From Rattus norvegicus (Eukaryota > Chordata > Mammalia > Rodentia > Muridae), in assembly GCF_036323735.1 (NCBI RefSeq), contig NC_086034.1:13904001-13968000 (forward strand): 64,000 nt of DNA, written 5' to 3'. Both the position numbers and the translations under genes were made by a program. A model generated the notes under the pieces. The model worked only from the letters and a program-made list of their open reading frames with translations, had not been told where the DNA came from and did no database searches. Within the stretch, counting starts at the first letter, position 1. Each line of letters starts with the position of its first letter. This document shows, piece by piece, positions 47,906 to 60,025 of this stretch.

Positions 47906-48034
47906 GAGACTGGCTTCAGTGTTACAAAATGCTGTATTTTCCACTCCAGTTTAACATACTAGAAATCTAGGAAAGAATATTCAATTTAAACTGTGGACTC
48001 ATGCTCATAGACAGACTGTTTTCTTCAACAAACA

Positions 48035-48038
<4 letters not shown>

Positions 48039-48105
<67 letters not shown>
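48039..48105 (+). repeat. (TG)n(TA)n compound microsatellite
   Basis: About 14 TG units, then about 19 TA units. Confidence 0.97.
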
Positions 48106-48108
<3 letters not shown>

Positions 48109-48189
48109 ATCTACCATAGTTTATGCATCAAAGAATACTTGAAGAAAAGTTTGAGTTTTTATTTTAATCTTTTAGTCCATGTACATTTG

Positions 48190-48345
48190 TTTGTATCTAT
48201 GCACACTTACGTCAAATGTGTGCAGTGGCCTTTGGGGAGCAAAAGAGTGTCAGATTCTATTGTGTTGAAGTTACAGTTGGTTGTGAGCCACTTGGCATTG
48301 GTGCTGGGAATTGAACTTGGGTCCTCTGGAAGAGCAGAGTGTAAA
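48190..48345 (-). mobile_element. B3/B2-type SINE
   Basis: 'gttggttgtgagccacttggcattggtgctgggaattgaacttgggtcctctggaagagcag' is the complement of the B3/B2 head and B box. Confidence 0.8.
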
Positions 48346-49945
48346 AGCACATAAAGTTAAAAACGCAAGAATAATAATGGCAATACTTTTACAAATACTG
48401 AATGAAACTAGACTGTGGTGGACCTTAAAAGTAACATTGAGGGATGCAGATGGAGAATGAGTTACTAGAGACATTACCCAGAAAGAAATGAAGCACTGTG
48501 TCTGTTCTTAGAAATGTCATTTTTGGTCACAATTCATATGACATTTGGTAAGGGGAGGACTGCATAGAGCATATATCTCACTACAGAATATAACAGTCTC
48601 AAATAGTGAAAATATAAATGAAGAAAATGCAGTTGCCATGTAGGAGCAAGCTTGCTTTGCAACTTTTTGTTAAGTCTGAATCTGAAAGACATTTATACAC
48701 TTTTTTTTTTTTTAGAATTGCGAAAATTTTTTCTACGTGCCTCTTGGGAAGATATTTATGTTGAAATTTGATCATCTAATTTGTCACTTGGCAGTCTCTG
48801 TTCAGTACGAAAAGCTGATTTAAGTGTGATAAATGGAAAAGAAGATAGAGTGGTTGTTGTCACGAGCGTTCTTGACAATAATTATAGTGTGATATGGTCT
48901 TAGTCCCCAACTGTATCTAGCCAATCTAATCTTTGAGAGATGATTATGGCATTTAAGTTCTGTATTACTCAGTGGATTAATGTGTTAATGGATTCATAAT
49001 TCAAGAGCATTCAAAGGGCATGGTGGAAATTTGGAGGTAGGGACCTGTTAAAGGAATTAGGTACTTGAAGTATGTATCTTGTCGCTGACTCGGTCCTATC
49101 TGCATCTTCACCTTATCTATTATGAGGTGAGTCAAGTGATCCAACTCATGTTCTGTGCCATGATGTTCTAGCCTACTGTTCATGGGCCCAGAAATAATGC
49201 AGCCAAGTAAACAAGGACTGAAGCCTTTAAGTCCCTCTTTAGTTTCTCCGTGTTCTGAAAAAACAAAGTAATGTCAACAGTACTATTTATCAAAGTCCAG
49301 ACTTCCTGCCTTTGGGGATCATATGGAGTACTATAGCAGAAAGACCCGTTTATGACACCCACACACCTCTGTCCACAACTGTTCTGCATCCTTAGTCACT
49401 CTCAAGAATTCTCCATTGCTACATTACTTCTTTTTTTCATAGTCTCAGGCATGGCAGGCAAGTTCTGAGTTACAACCATAATGATTGTCTCTTCTCAGCC
49501 TTTCTTAATAAAGCAATGGAAAAGACAGTAAATGACATTGAAGAGTCCTCAAAATAGAGAAGTCCCCAAAGCCAGAAGATTTACTAATATTGCTCATTAT
49601 TAAGCAAACAGCACACATAGCAGAACTCAACTAAAATCTTGCATGTGGAATAAATACCTATTGTTTTAGACATGTCACTGTGTAGATCACTGGGGCCCAG
49701 CAGGAAGTACTCTTCAATAAAAGCAATAATCATAGTAAAGAAATATTATTTTTAAAGAGTCACCATCATATTTATGCAGTTATTACATCATATTTATGCA
49801 GTTAAACCATATTCTACGCATTCAATAATAAAATATACAATTCTTTCAACATCCATCCCACGTGTGTTTGAATCTGTAGTTTTCAGATTCAAAACTTAAA
49901 GATCATAAAGTTTAAGATCATTTGCTTGTTTTATTGTTTTATTTT

Positions 49946-49976
<31 letters not shown>

Positions 49977-50076
49977 AATTGGAGAGGAAATGAAAGATGT
50001 ACCAAAATGCAAATTAGAATCTGGCTGTAGAGCTTGCCTTAAAAATACCACAAGAAAATTGCTATTACATTAATGT
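48346..50076. other. single-copy DNA
   Basis: A TTTTG-rich tract lies at 49930-49976. Nothing else recognised. Confidence 0.4.
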
Positions 50077-50281
50077 TCGGTGCTGAAAAGAGAACTCAGC
50101 AGTTAAGAAGCACTTGCTGCTCTTCGAAGGATCTGGGCTAGGTGCAAAGCACCTACACGACAGTTTGCAACCATCTGTAAACTCCAGTTTCACAATTCAA
50201 TGCCTTCTTCTGATCTCTTCAGGAACCAGGCATGTATGAGTGCAGGTAAAACTGTGATACATATAAAAATAAAGGAATATT
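50077..50281 (+). mobile_element. B3-type SINE
   Basis: 'ggtgctgaaaagagaactcagcagttaagaagcacttgctgctcttcg' head and 'aggaaccaggcatgtatgagtgcagg' 3' body, ending 'aaaaataaag'. Confidence 0.75.
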
Positions 50282-50565
50282 AAATGAAGTTTACAGCCTC
50301 ATAGTCCCTTTAGTTTCTGTGAGACTGAAGCTGAAGAGAATAGCCCAGTCAGTTAGAGGGCCTTCTTTGCCAAATGACTGTCTAGAGAAGGTTTGATGAA
50401 CAAGCTAGGGGCAGTGAAGGAATCAGGAATGAACTGTGGTGGATGATATCACAAAGATGGTCTTAAGTGTCTTGCCAGTCACTAATAATATGACAATACT
50501 TTCTTAAAGAGACAGAGTTTTTTTCTACTCAGCTTCAGTGTGAGCTGAGGATGGAGACTCACTTT

Positions 50566-50762
50566 TTATTTAAGAAGATTTTATTGTTAAGCATGTGCAG
50601 GTCTGTTTGTCTGTATGTGTGTTTGTTCATGCATTCACACCTGATCCTCTGAGTCCTCTAAAAACACAGTGATTGTGAGATGCCTGATGTTGGCACTGGA
50701 AACAAAATTCTGGTCTTTGCAAGAGCAGTATATGTCTCAACTAATGAGCCATTTCTCCAACC
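50566..50762 (-). mobile_element. B3-type SINE
   Basis: T-rich left end, 'gcatgtgcaggtctgtttgtctg', 'gttggcactggaaacaaaattctgg' and the head complement 'tctcaactaatgagccatttctcc'. Lies next to another SINE at 50777. Confidence 0.75.
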
Positions 50763-50776
50763 ATATTTTTTTTAAT

Positions 50777-50940
50777 TTTTAAAAAAATATTATTTATTTA
50801 ATATGTATGAGTACACTGAAGCTGTCTTCAGATATACCAGAAGAGGATGTAGGATCCCATTTTAGATGGTTGTGAGCCACCATGTGGTTGCTGGTATTTG
50901 AACTCAGGATCTCTGGAAGAGCAGTCAGTCAGCAGTCATA
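50777..50940 (-). mobile_element. B2-type SINE
   Basis: 'gtacactgaagctgtcttcagatataccagaagagg', 'ggttgtgagccaccatgtggttgctgg' and 'tttgaactcaggatctctggaagagcag' is a near-complete B2 read backwards, with a T-rich left edge. Confidence 0.9.
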
Positions 50941-53900
50941 TTTTTAAAACACTCCTGTGCAGACCAAGTAGCTCTTGAACTCATAGAGATTCATATGACT
51001 AAGTCTCATTGTTATTAACAGCATTTGCTGCCACTCTTGGCAGGAGACTCATTTCTAAATTTCCAATGAATAAGTGAATAGAATACAATATCTGTAATGG
51101 CAAGACCGTCTGTAAGCTTACTTTTAACAAAATCACAGTTCCCTGTATCTTGATCTCTACTCCAATTCTCTCTTTTCCCTCCATACCCAACCTGCATCAC
51201 ACACACACTTTCTCTGCAGAAAAACAGGTCCTGCATTAAAAATAGCTTTATGAAGGAACCTATGTAATAATGGGCAAAGGCATTTTACCATCATCCAGGG
51301 AGTAACCTTAATCACCAGAATGAGCTTGAAAGACACCCAGTATGCCCTTCAGTGCTGTATGACTACAGGGCAGGCCAATAGCTGGCTGATATTGCCATTA
51401 CAGTGCTAAACCAGAGCCAGACAGGATAATGTATTCTCTTATCCTGGTTTCAGAGAAACAGATCATAATGTTTTGTTCTAAGATTACTCATTTTAGGGAA
51501 AATTTTATACATCTGTAGATAGCAAATATGCTGACCCAAGTTACCCAGAGGCAAAACTATAAAAGAAATTGAAATAAGGCAATATTATTTCTCATATCGA
51601 TTCTGTAATATCCTTGACAGGTTTAGTCTATCTCTTGAAGTATGAATGTTCACTTCTTCTAAGGGGCCTTATCAGATTACAATTACATTTACAGTCCCTA
51701 AGGAGGGCTTTATGCAAACCCCATGTTGAGCATGTACATATTTTCCAGTCTGTTTATTCTATTTGTTGGACACTCAGAGGCCCAAACCATACTCATCTCA
51801 ATAATTATTTCTCAAGTGCCCCACTAATAAAGCAAAAAAATTACTTGCTGGTCTTGCATAAGACTAATTGATAGAGGAGAAAAGAAATAAACAAATTAGA
51901 GTTGGTAATTCTATTGTGGTAAAATGTCTTAATGCTAAAATTGCATTGTAAAGCCAGGTCGTATAATTTCAGAGGGAGGCTTTTTAGTGTACATTGCACA
52001 TTAAAATGCATTTGTATGTGCATTTTAATTTGATAAATGCTGGCACCTCCCCATTCAAACTGCCAAACAGTAGTTGACAAAGAATTCAAGAGGGACTAAA
52101 ACAAAGCAATAGGAAAAAAAAAGTCTATTTTAAAAGGTTGATTCCTTCACTGGATAATGCTAGGACCACATTCAAAACATCTTACTAATGTACAACCATC
52201 AGCATCTTCCCTCAAACCACATGCCAGCCATTAATCTTCCTTTGTATGTACCTATAAAAGGAATGTATTAAAATATTAACAGCATTGCATTCCAAATTTT
52301 GCTTGCAAATGTACCATGTTCTTTCTGGTAGCAAAAATGAAGAGAGTGGATAAGATCCTCTTGTTCTATTTGTATAAGATGATAGTGGACTTGAAATTCA
52401 ATAATAGATACTTTGCCTGTGCAACATAAAGATGATTTGGATCAGAATGCTTTGAAAAGTAGAGTTTGACAGACTCGTACATCAAGCATAAGTCTGGGGT
52501 ATAAATTAGAAGAACTAAGTTTTGTCCAGTGTTGTTGAACAGTCAGGACTACCTAGCTGACATTGAGAGTACAGAGCAGACAGTAATGATGTCAGTGAGT
52601 CAAGAACACTGTTGTATTTGTAATTTTTATTTATATTTAAGAAGAGATATTAAATATGAAATTGGGATTATAAGTCTGTATTTTGACGGAAAGATTGACA
52701 TAAGAAATATAAATTCAGGTAACATCAAGTTTGTTGTGCTATATTTCAAGATGGCCTCTCATAGTTCCTTCCTTCTGTTCCTCCTTTCCGTGAGTTTGAT
52801 ATGGGTGCTGAAAAGACTATGATTGATTGCATAATGCAACACTTCTAATATTAGCTTTTCCTATTACAATCCTGGAGAAATAGTATCTATAGGATGTGCC
52901 CTCAAGATATAAATGCAGAAAGTAGGATGAAGCTATATCAGGTTGTATTTTAATAGTCCACAGTAGGTCAAGGATCATTCAGAACTTGCAAGAGATTGAG
53001 GTCCACTCACAGTCAACTTATTCAAACTTGATCTCACCTAAAAAACTGTCCATAAGAAACAGGTCACCAAATATTTGGGCACCTAGACAAGCTTAGTTAA
53101 TTTATGAAAAATTTCAAAGGCTGTTCAAAAGTCATTGTGGCTTTTCCCCCACTATGACTTGTCTTACACACTTCATGCAAATCTGCTTCTAAGTTATGTG
53201 GATGCTTTGAAAAAAATGTATGGAAATGTACATCTAATTAAGATTTCGGCCATGCAATTGAAGCATCTAGGAAACAAGTCCTTCAGAGCAATCAATCCAT
53301 CCAGAAGAACTTCTAGGTTCCCAAGTCTCAGAAAAGGTACAATTTAACAAATATTCATATTAAGCTGCTAAATCAATTTGTTCGTAGCCATTAATACAGG
53401 TTGTGATGAGAAACATGGAGTGCTATTATATCAAATGCATGGATTCAGCTTATAACTTACTGTAGTGCTTAGCAAGTCAGTGTAAGGCCTTTGATTCAAT
53501 TCCAAAACTGCAGTACACAAGATGATGGGAGGGACTTTAGAACAAGCTGTTTACCAGAAGCTAGGAGGATTTTGCACATTGTGTTTTATAGTAGGTTTAG
53601 CCTAGGCCATATATGTTAGGGAAGCACTCTCTGCCTGAACTGGTCTACAGACATTACTAGAACACTTTGATGGAACTTCTAGATAAAGACTTGAAGAACT
53701 TTGAGACATCGTTGTAGGAACACCAAGGAAGAATTAACTAAAATGAAGAAAATCTCTTCAGAAAGAGTTATAAGTAGTGGCAAATTCTTGAAACTTCAGA
53801 GCTAAAGATGCAGAAACAGGAGTATCTTTGGGACTTAAAATCAGCCAATCTAGAAAATCGGGAAGCTTCAGTTTCAATGAGAGATCTTGCCTCAAAAAAC

Positions 53901-54273
53901 AAGGTGAAAGTGATGAGGGAAAACACTTGATATCAACCTTTAGTTTTAGTAAAGCTGTGTAGACACATTAAGGATTTCATAATTACTAAATGATTTTATA
54001 GAACTTTGACATTTGTACTTCAATGTAATTCAAAGTAATTTCAATGTAAACCTTCAAGTGTCACAGGTTAATTGCACTGAGAAGAGAAACAGGCTTGAGA
54101 CAGGTTTGTAATCAAAGAAAAACATTCACTCTATGTCAGACCCAAGGTATGCACTATGATAAAACAAGGCCATATGTAACAGTTGCTTTGAACTTATAGT
54201 GAGCTTATAGAATGAAACATTGCTTTGAACTATATACATTATGAATAATTCGCACTTTATATAACATTGTAAC
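50941..54273. other. single-copy AT-rich DNA
   Basis: No repeat or gene recognised over 3.3 kb. A 97-codon frame at 52529-52822 starts at TTG and shows no domain. Some stretches (51900-52080, 52190-52340) read as possible conserved non-coding DNA, without proof. Confidence 0.4.
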
Positions 54274-54293
54274 TATGAGGTAATTCTTTCTTA
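54274..54293. repeat. target-site duplication of the full-length L1 (left copy)
   Basis: A 20 bp sequence starting TATGAGG, identical to 60926-60945. Confidence 0.98.
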
Positions 54294-54327
54294 TTTATTT
54301 ATTTATTTTTATTTATTTATTTTTTAT

Positions 54328-55033
54328 TAACTTGAGTATTTCTTATATACATTTCGAGTGTTATTCCCTTTCCCGGTTTCCGGGCAAAAATACCCCTCCC
54401 CCCTCCCCTTCCTTATGGGTGTTCCCCTCCCAACCCCCCGCATTGCCGCCCTCCCCCCTACAGTCTAGTTCACTGGGGGTTCAGTCTTAGCAGGACCCAG
54501 GGCTTCCCCTTCCACTGGTGCTCTTACTAGGATATTCATTGCTACCTATGGGGTCATAGTCCAGGGTCAGTCCATGTATAGTCTTTAGGTAGTGGCTTAG
54601 TCCCTGGAAGCTCTGGTTGCTTGGCATTGTTGTACATATGGGGTCTCGAGCCCCTTCAAGCTCTTCCAGTTCTTTCTCTGATTCCTTCAACAGGGGTCCT
54701 ATTCTCAGTTCAGTGGTTTGATGCTGGCATTCGCCTCTGTATTTGCTGTATTCTGGCTGTGTCTCTCAGGAGCGATCTACATCCGGCTCCTGTCAGTCTG
54801 CACTTCTTTGCTTCATTCATCTTGTCTAATTGGGTGGCTGTATATGTATGGGCCACATGTGGGGCAGGCTCTGAATGGGAGTTCCTTCAGTCTCTGTTTT
54901 AATCTTTGCCTCTCCCTTCCCTGCCAAGGGTATACTTTTTCCTCATTTAAAGAAGGAGTGAAGCATTCACATTTAGATCATCCGTCTTGAGTTTCGTTTG
55001 TTCTAGGGATCTAGGGTAATTCAAGCATTTGGG
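54328..55033 (-). other. L1 3' UTR
   Basis: Non-coding. It shares nearly its whole length with 41735-42440. The C-rich plus strand at 54386-54465 is the G-rich, quadruplex-prone tract on the L1 sense strand. Antisense frames (to 93 codons) match the same antisense frames in the copy at 42 kb only because the DNA is homologous. Confidence 0.93.
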
Positions 55034-58000
55034 CTAATATCCACTTATCAATGAGTGCATACCATGTATGTCTTTCTGTGATTGGGTTAGCTCACTCAGG
55101 ATGATATTTTCCAGTTCCAACCATTTGCCTACGAATTTCATAAACTCGTTGTTTTTGATAGTTGAGTAATGTTCCATTGTGTAGATGTACCACATTTTCT
55201 GTATCCATTCCTCTGTTGAAGGGCATCTGGGTTCTTTCCAGTTTCTGGCTATTATAAATAAGGCTGCGATGAACATAGTGGAGCACGTGTCTCTTTTATA
55301 TGTTGAGGCATCTTTTGGGTATATGCCCAAGAGTGGTATAGCTGGATCCTCAGGCAGTTCAATGTCCAATTTTCTGAGGAACCTCCAGACTGATTTCCAG
55401 AATGGTTTTACCAGTCTGCAATCCCACCAACAATGGAGGAGTGTTCCTCTTTCTCCACATCCTCGCCAGCATCTGCTGTCACCTGAGTTTTTGATCTTAG
55501 CCATTCTCACTGGTGTGAGGTGAAATCTCAGGGTTGTTTTGATTTCAATTTCCCTTATGACTAAAGATGTTGAACATTTCTTTAGGTGTTTCTCAGCCAT
55601 TCGGCATTCCTCAGCTGTGAATTCTTTGTTTAGCTCTGAACACCATTTTTTTAATAGGGTTATTTGTTTCCCTGCGGTTTAACTTCTTGAGTTCTTTGTA
55701 TATTTTTGATATAAGGCCTCTATCTGTTGTAGGATTGGTAAAGATCTTTTCCCAATCTTTTGGTTGCCGTTTTGTCCTAACCACAGTGTCCTTTGCCTTA
55801 CAGAAGCTTTGCAGTTTTATGAGATCCCATTTGTCGATTCTTGATCTTAGAGCGTAAGCCATTGGTGTTTTGTTCAGGAAATTTTTTCCAGTGCCCATGT
55901 GTTCCAGATGCTTCCCTAGTTTTTCTTCTATTAGTTTGAGTGTGTCTGGTTTGATGTGGAGGTCCTTGATCCACTTGGACTTAAGCTTTGTACAGGGTGA
56001 TAAGCATGGATCGATCTGCATTCTTCTACATGTTGACCTCCAGTTGAACCAGCACCATTTGCTGAAAATGTTATCTTTTTTCCATTGGATGGTTCAATCA
56101 AGTGACCATAGGTGTGTGGGTTCATTTCTGGGTCTTCAATTCTATTCCATTGGTCTATCTGTCTGTCTCTGTACCAATACCATGCAGTTTTTATCACTAT
56201 TGCTCTGTAATACTGCTTGAGTTCAGGGATAGTGATTCCCCCTGAAGTCCTTTTGTTGTTGAGGATAGCTTTAGCTATCCTGGGTTTTTTGTTATTCCAG
56301 ATGAATTTGCAAATTGTTCTGTCTAACTCTTTGAAGAATTGGATTTGTTTTTGATGGGGATTGCATTGAATCTGTAGATTGCTTTTGGTAAAATGGCCAT
56401 TTTTACTATATTAATCCTGCCAATCCATGAGCATGGGAGATCTTTCCATCTTCTGAGGTCTTCTTCAATTTCTTTCCTCAGTGTCTTGAAGTTCTTATTG
56501 TACAGATCTTTTACTTGCTTGGTTAAAGTCACACCGAGGTACTTTATATTATTTGGGTCTATTATGAAGGGTGTCGTTTCCCTAATTTCTTTCTCGGCTT
56601 GTTTCTCTTTTGAATAGAGGAAGGCAACTGATTTATTTGAGTTAATTTTATACCCACCCACTTTGCTGAAGTTGTTTATCAGCTTTAGTAGTTCTCTGGT
56701 GGAACTTTTGGGATCACTTAAATATACTATCATATCATCTGCAAATAGTGATATTTTGACCTCTTCTCTTCCGATCTGTATCCCCTTGATCTCCTTTTGT
56801 TGTCTGATTGCTCTGGCTAGAACTTCAAGAACTATATTGAATAAGTAGGGAGAGAGTGGGCAGCCTTGTCTAGTCCCTGATTTTAGTGGGATTGCTTCAA
56901 GTTTCTCTCCATTTAGTTTAATGTTAGCAACTGGTTTGCTGTATATGGCTTTTACTATGTTTAGGTATGGGCCTTGAATTCCTATTCTTTCCAGGACTTT
57001 TATCATGAAGGGGTGTTGAATTTTGTCAAATGCTTTCTCAGCATCTAATGAAATGATCATGTAGTTCTGTTCTTTCAGTTTGTTTATATAATGGATCACG
57101 TTGATGGTTTTCCATATATTAAACCATCCCTGCATGCCTGGGATGAAGCCTACTTGATCATGGTGTATGATTGTTTTGATGTCCTCTTGAATTCGGTTTG
57201 CCAGAATTTTATTGAGTATTTTTGCGTCGATATTCATAAGGGAAATTGGTCTGAAGTTCTCTTTCTTTGTTGTGTCTTTGTGTGGTTTAGGTGTAAGAGT
57301 AATTGTGGCTTCGTAGAAGGTATTCGGTAGTGATCCATCTGTTTCAATTTTGTGGAATAGTTTGGATAATATTGGTATGAGGTCTTCTATGAAGGTTTGA
57401 TAGAATTCTGCACTAAACCCGTCTGGACCTGGGCTCTTTTTGGTTGGGAGACCTTTAATGACTGCTTCTATTTCCTTAGGAGTTATCGGGTTGTTTAACT
57501 GGTTTATCTGTTCCTGATTTAACTTTGATACCTGGTATCTGTCTAGGAAATTGTCCATTTCCTGAAGATTTTCAAGTTTTGTTGAATATAGGTTTTTATA
57601 GTAAGATCTGATGATTTTTTGAATTTCCTCTGAATCTGTAGTTATGTCTCCCTTTTCATTTCTGATTTTGTTAATTTGGACGCACTCTCTGTGTCCTCTC
57701 GTTAGTCTGGCTAAGGGTTTATCTATCTTGTTGATTTTCTCAAGGAACCAACTTTTGGTTCTGTTGATTCTTTCTATGGTCCTTTTTGTTTCTACTTGGT
57801 TGATTTCAGCTCTGAGTTTGATTATTTCCTGCCTTCTACTCCTCCTGGGTGTATTTGCTTCTTTTTGTTCTAGAGCTTTTAGGTGTGCTGTCAAGCTGCT
57901 GACATATGCTCTTTCCTGTTTCTTTCTGCAGGCACTCAGCGCTATGAGTTTTCCTCTTAGCACAGCTTTCATTGTGTCCCATAAGTTTGGGTATGTTGTA

Positions 58001-58844
58001 CCTTCATTTTCATTAAATTCTAAAAAGTTTTTAATTTCTTTCTTTATTTCTTCCTTGATAAGGTTATCATTGAGTAGAGCATTGTTCAATTTCCACGTAT
58101 ATGTGTGCATTCTTCCCTTATTTTTATTGAAGACCAGTTTTAGGCCGTTTTGGTCCGATAGCACGCATGGGATTATTTCTATCTTTCTGTACCTGTTGAG
58201 GCCCGTTTTTTGACCAATTATATGGTCAATTTTGGAGAAAGTACCATGAGGAGCTGAGAAGAAGGTATATCCTTTTGCTTTAGGATAGAATGTTCTATAA
58301 ATATCTGTTAAGTCCATTTGGCTCATGACTTCTCTTAGTCTGTCTACATCTCTGTTTAATTTCTGTTTCCATGGTCTGTCCATTGATGAGAGTGGGGTGT
58401 TGAAATCTCCTACTATTATTGTATGAGGTGCAATGTGTGTTTTGAGCTTAGTAAGGTTTCTTTTACGTATGTAGGTGCCCTTGTATTTGGGGCATAGATA
58501 CTTAGGATTGAGAGTTCATCTTGGTGGATTTTTCCTTTGATGAATATGAAGTGTCCTTCCTTATCTTTTTTGATGACTTTTAGTTGAAAATTGATTTTAT
58601 TTGATATTAGAATGGCTACTCCAGCTTGCTTCTTCTGACCATTTGCTTGGAAAGTTGTTTTCCAGCCTTTCACTCTGAGGTAGTGTCTGTCTTTGTCTCT
58701 GAGGTGTGTTTCCTGTACGCAGCAGAATGCAGGATCCTCGTTGCGTATTCAGTTTTTTAATCTATTTCTTTTTATTGGGGAGTTGAGGCCATTGATGTTG
58801 AGAGATATTAAGGAATAGTGATTACTGCTTCCCGTTATATTCAT
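55034..58844 (-). pseudogene. L1 ORF2 (endonuclease-reverse transcriptase), inactivated
   Basis: L1 ORF2 nicks target DNA and reverse-transcribes L1 RNA there. The ATG at 58844 is 59 bp after the ORF1 stop; codons 1-31 are open. Visible motifs: the LNINGLN start, QETH, IYAPN and GDFN (58399-58410) of the AP-like endonuclease; FADD (56734-56745) of the reverse transcriptase; and a C-X3-C-X7-H-X4-C motif near the end. Lesions: a TGA at 58749-58751 (codon 32, where Trp is usual), a 1 nt deletion near 58448, a 1 nt deletion near 56345-56355, a ~16 nt deletion near 56095, and one extra base in a 7-T run (plus strand) at 55646-55652. The endonuclease SDH motif is SDQ (codon 58150-58152). The longest open piece is about 686 codons. 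The protein is not functional. Confidence 0.96.
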
Positions 58845-58903
58845 ATTTGGATGTGAGGTTATGTTTGTGTGCTTTCATTCTCTTTGTTTTGTTGCCAAGA
58901 TGA

Positions 58904-60025
58904 TTAGTTTCTTGCTTCTTCTAGGGTATAGCTTGCCTCCTTATGTTGGGCTTTACCATTTATTATCCTTTGTAGTGCTGGATTTGTAGAAAGATATTGT
59001 GTAAATTTGGTTTTGTCATGGAATATCTTGGTTTCTCCATCTATGTTAATTGAGAGTTTTGCAGGATACAGTAACCTGGGCTGGCATTTGTGTTCTCTTA
59101 GGGTCTGTATGACATCAGTCCAGGATCTTCTGGCCTTCATAGTTTCTGGCGAGAAGTCTGGTGTGATTCTGATAGGTCTGCCTTTATATGTTACTTGACC
59201 TTTTTCCCTTACTGCTTTTAATATTCTTTCTTTATTTTGTGCGTTTGGTGTTTTGATAATTATGTGACGGGAGGTGTTTCTTTTCTGGTCCAATCTATTT
59301 GGAGTTCTGTAGGCTTCTTGTATGTCTATGGGTATCTCTTTTTTTAGGTTAGGGAAGTTTTCTTCTATGATTTTGTTGAAGATATTTACTGGTCCTTTGA
59401 GCTGGGAGTCTTCACTCTCTTCTATACCTATTATCCTTAGGTTTGATCTTCTCATTGAGTCCTGGATTTCCTGTATGTTTTGGACCAGTAGCTTTTTCCG
59501 CTTTACATTATCTTTGACAGTTGAGTCAATGATTTCTATGGAATCTTCTGCTCCTGAGATTCTCTCTTCCATCTCTTGTATTCTGTTGGTGAAGCTTGTA
59601 TGTACAGCTCCTTGTCTCTTCTTTTGGTTTTTTATATCCAGGGTTGTTTCCATGTGTTCTTTCTTGATTGCTTCTATTTCCATTTTTAATTCCTTCAACT
59701 GTTTGATTGTGTTTTCCTGGAATTCTTTCAGGGATTTTTGTGACTCCTCTCTATGGGCTTCTACTTGTTTATTTATGATTTCCTGGAATTCTTTCAGGGA
59801 TTTTTGCGATTCCTCTCTGTAGGCTTCTACTTGTTCTCTAAGGGAGTTCTTCACGTCTTTCTTGAAGTCCTCCAGCATCATGATCAAATATGATTTTGAA
59901 ACTAGATCTTGCTTTTCTGTTGTGTTTGGATATTCCATGTTTGTTTTGGTGGGAGAATTGGGCTCCGATGATGCCATGTAGTCTTGGTTTCTGTTGCTTG
60001 GGTTCCTGCGCTTGCCTCTCGCCAT
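58904..60025 (-). CDS. L1 ORF1 protein, intact
   Basis: Encodes the RNA-binding chaperone that coats L1 RNA as trimers in the cytoplasmic ribonucleoprotein. 373 residues, a normal rodent length, ending TAA at 58904-58906. The start is the ATG at 60025 (MARGKRR...). The frame can be extended one codon to a TTG at 60028, but that is not a plausible start. Layout: basic N terminus (1-15), long coiled coil (about 50-190) with a 22-residue tandem duplication at 66-87 and 88-109, an RRM-like domain starting near RRSNLRIIGI (192-201), and a C-terminal domain with YPAKLSI. No stop or frameshift is present, in contrast to ORF2. Expression is expected only if the 5' UTR promoter is active. Confidence 0.95.
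   Translation of the reverse strand: MARGKRRNPSNRNQDYMASSEPNSPTKTNMEYPNTTEKQDLVSKSYLIMMLEDFKKDVKNSLREQVEAYREESQKSLKEFQEIINKQVEAHREESQKSLKEFQENTIKQLKELKMEIEAIKKEHMETTLDIKNQKKRQGAVHTSFTNRIQEMEERISGAEDSIEIIDSTVKDNVKRKKLLVQNIQEIQDSMRRSNLRIIGIEESEDSQLKGPVNIFNKIIEENFPNLKKEIPIDIQEAYRTPNRLDQKRNTSRHIIIKTPNAQNKERILKAVREKGQVTYKGRPIRITPDFSPETMKARRSWTDVIQTLREHKCQPRLLYPAKLSINIDGETKIFHDKTKFTQYLSTNPALQRIINGKAQHKEASYTLEEARN
59699..59830 (-). repeat. 66 bp tandem duplication inside L1 ORF1
   Basis: Two 66 bp units (59765-59830 and 59699-59764) encode near-identical 22-residue coiled-coil blocks containing REESQKSLKEFQE. Heptad phase is kept because 22 residues is close to three heptads. This lies in the region known to vary in length in rodent L1. 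Confidence 0.93.

Noticed and set aside
52529..52822. 97-codon plus-strand frame
   Set aside because: Starts at TTG. Composition is typical of AT-rich DNA and no motif or splice support was found.
57644..58213. 189-codon plus-strand frame and similar ones at 59322-59822 and 60200-60760
   Set aside because: Antisense shadows of L1 ORF2, ORF1 and the 5' UTR.
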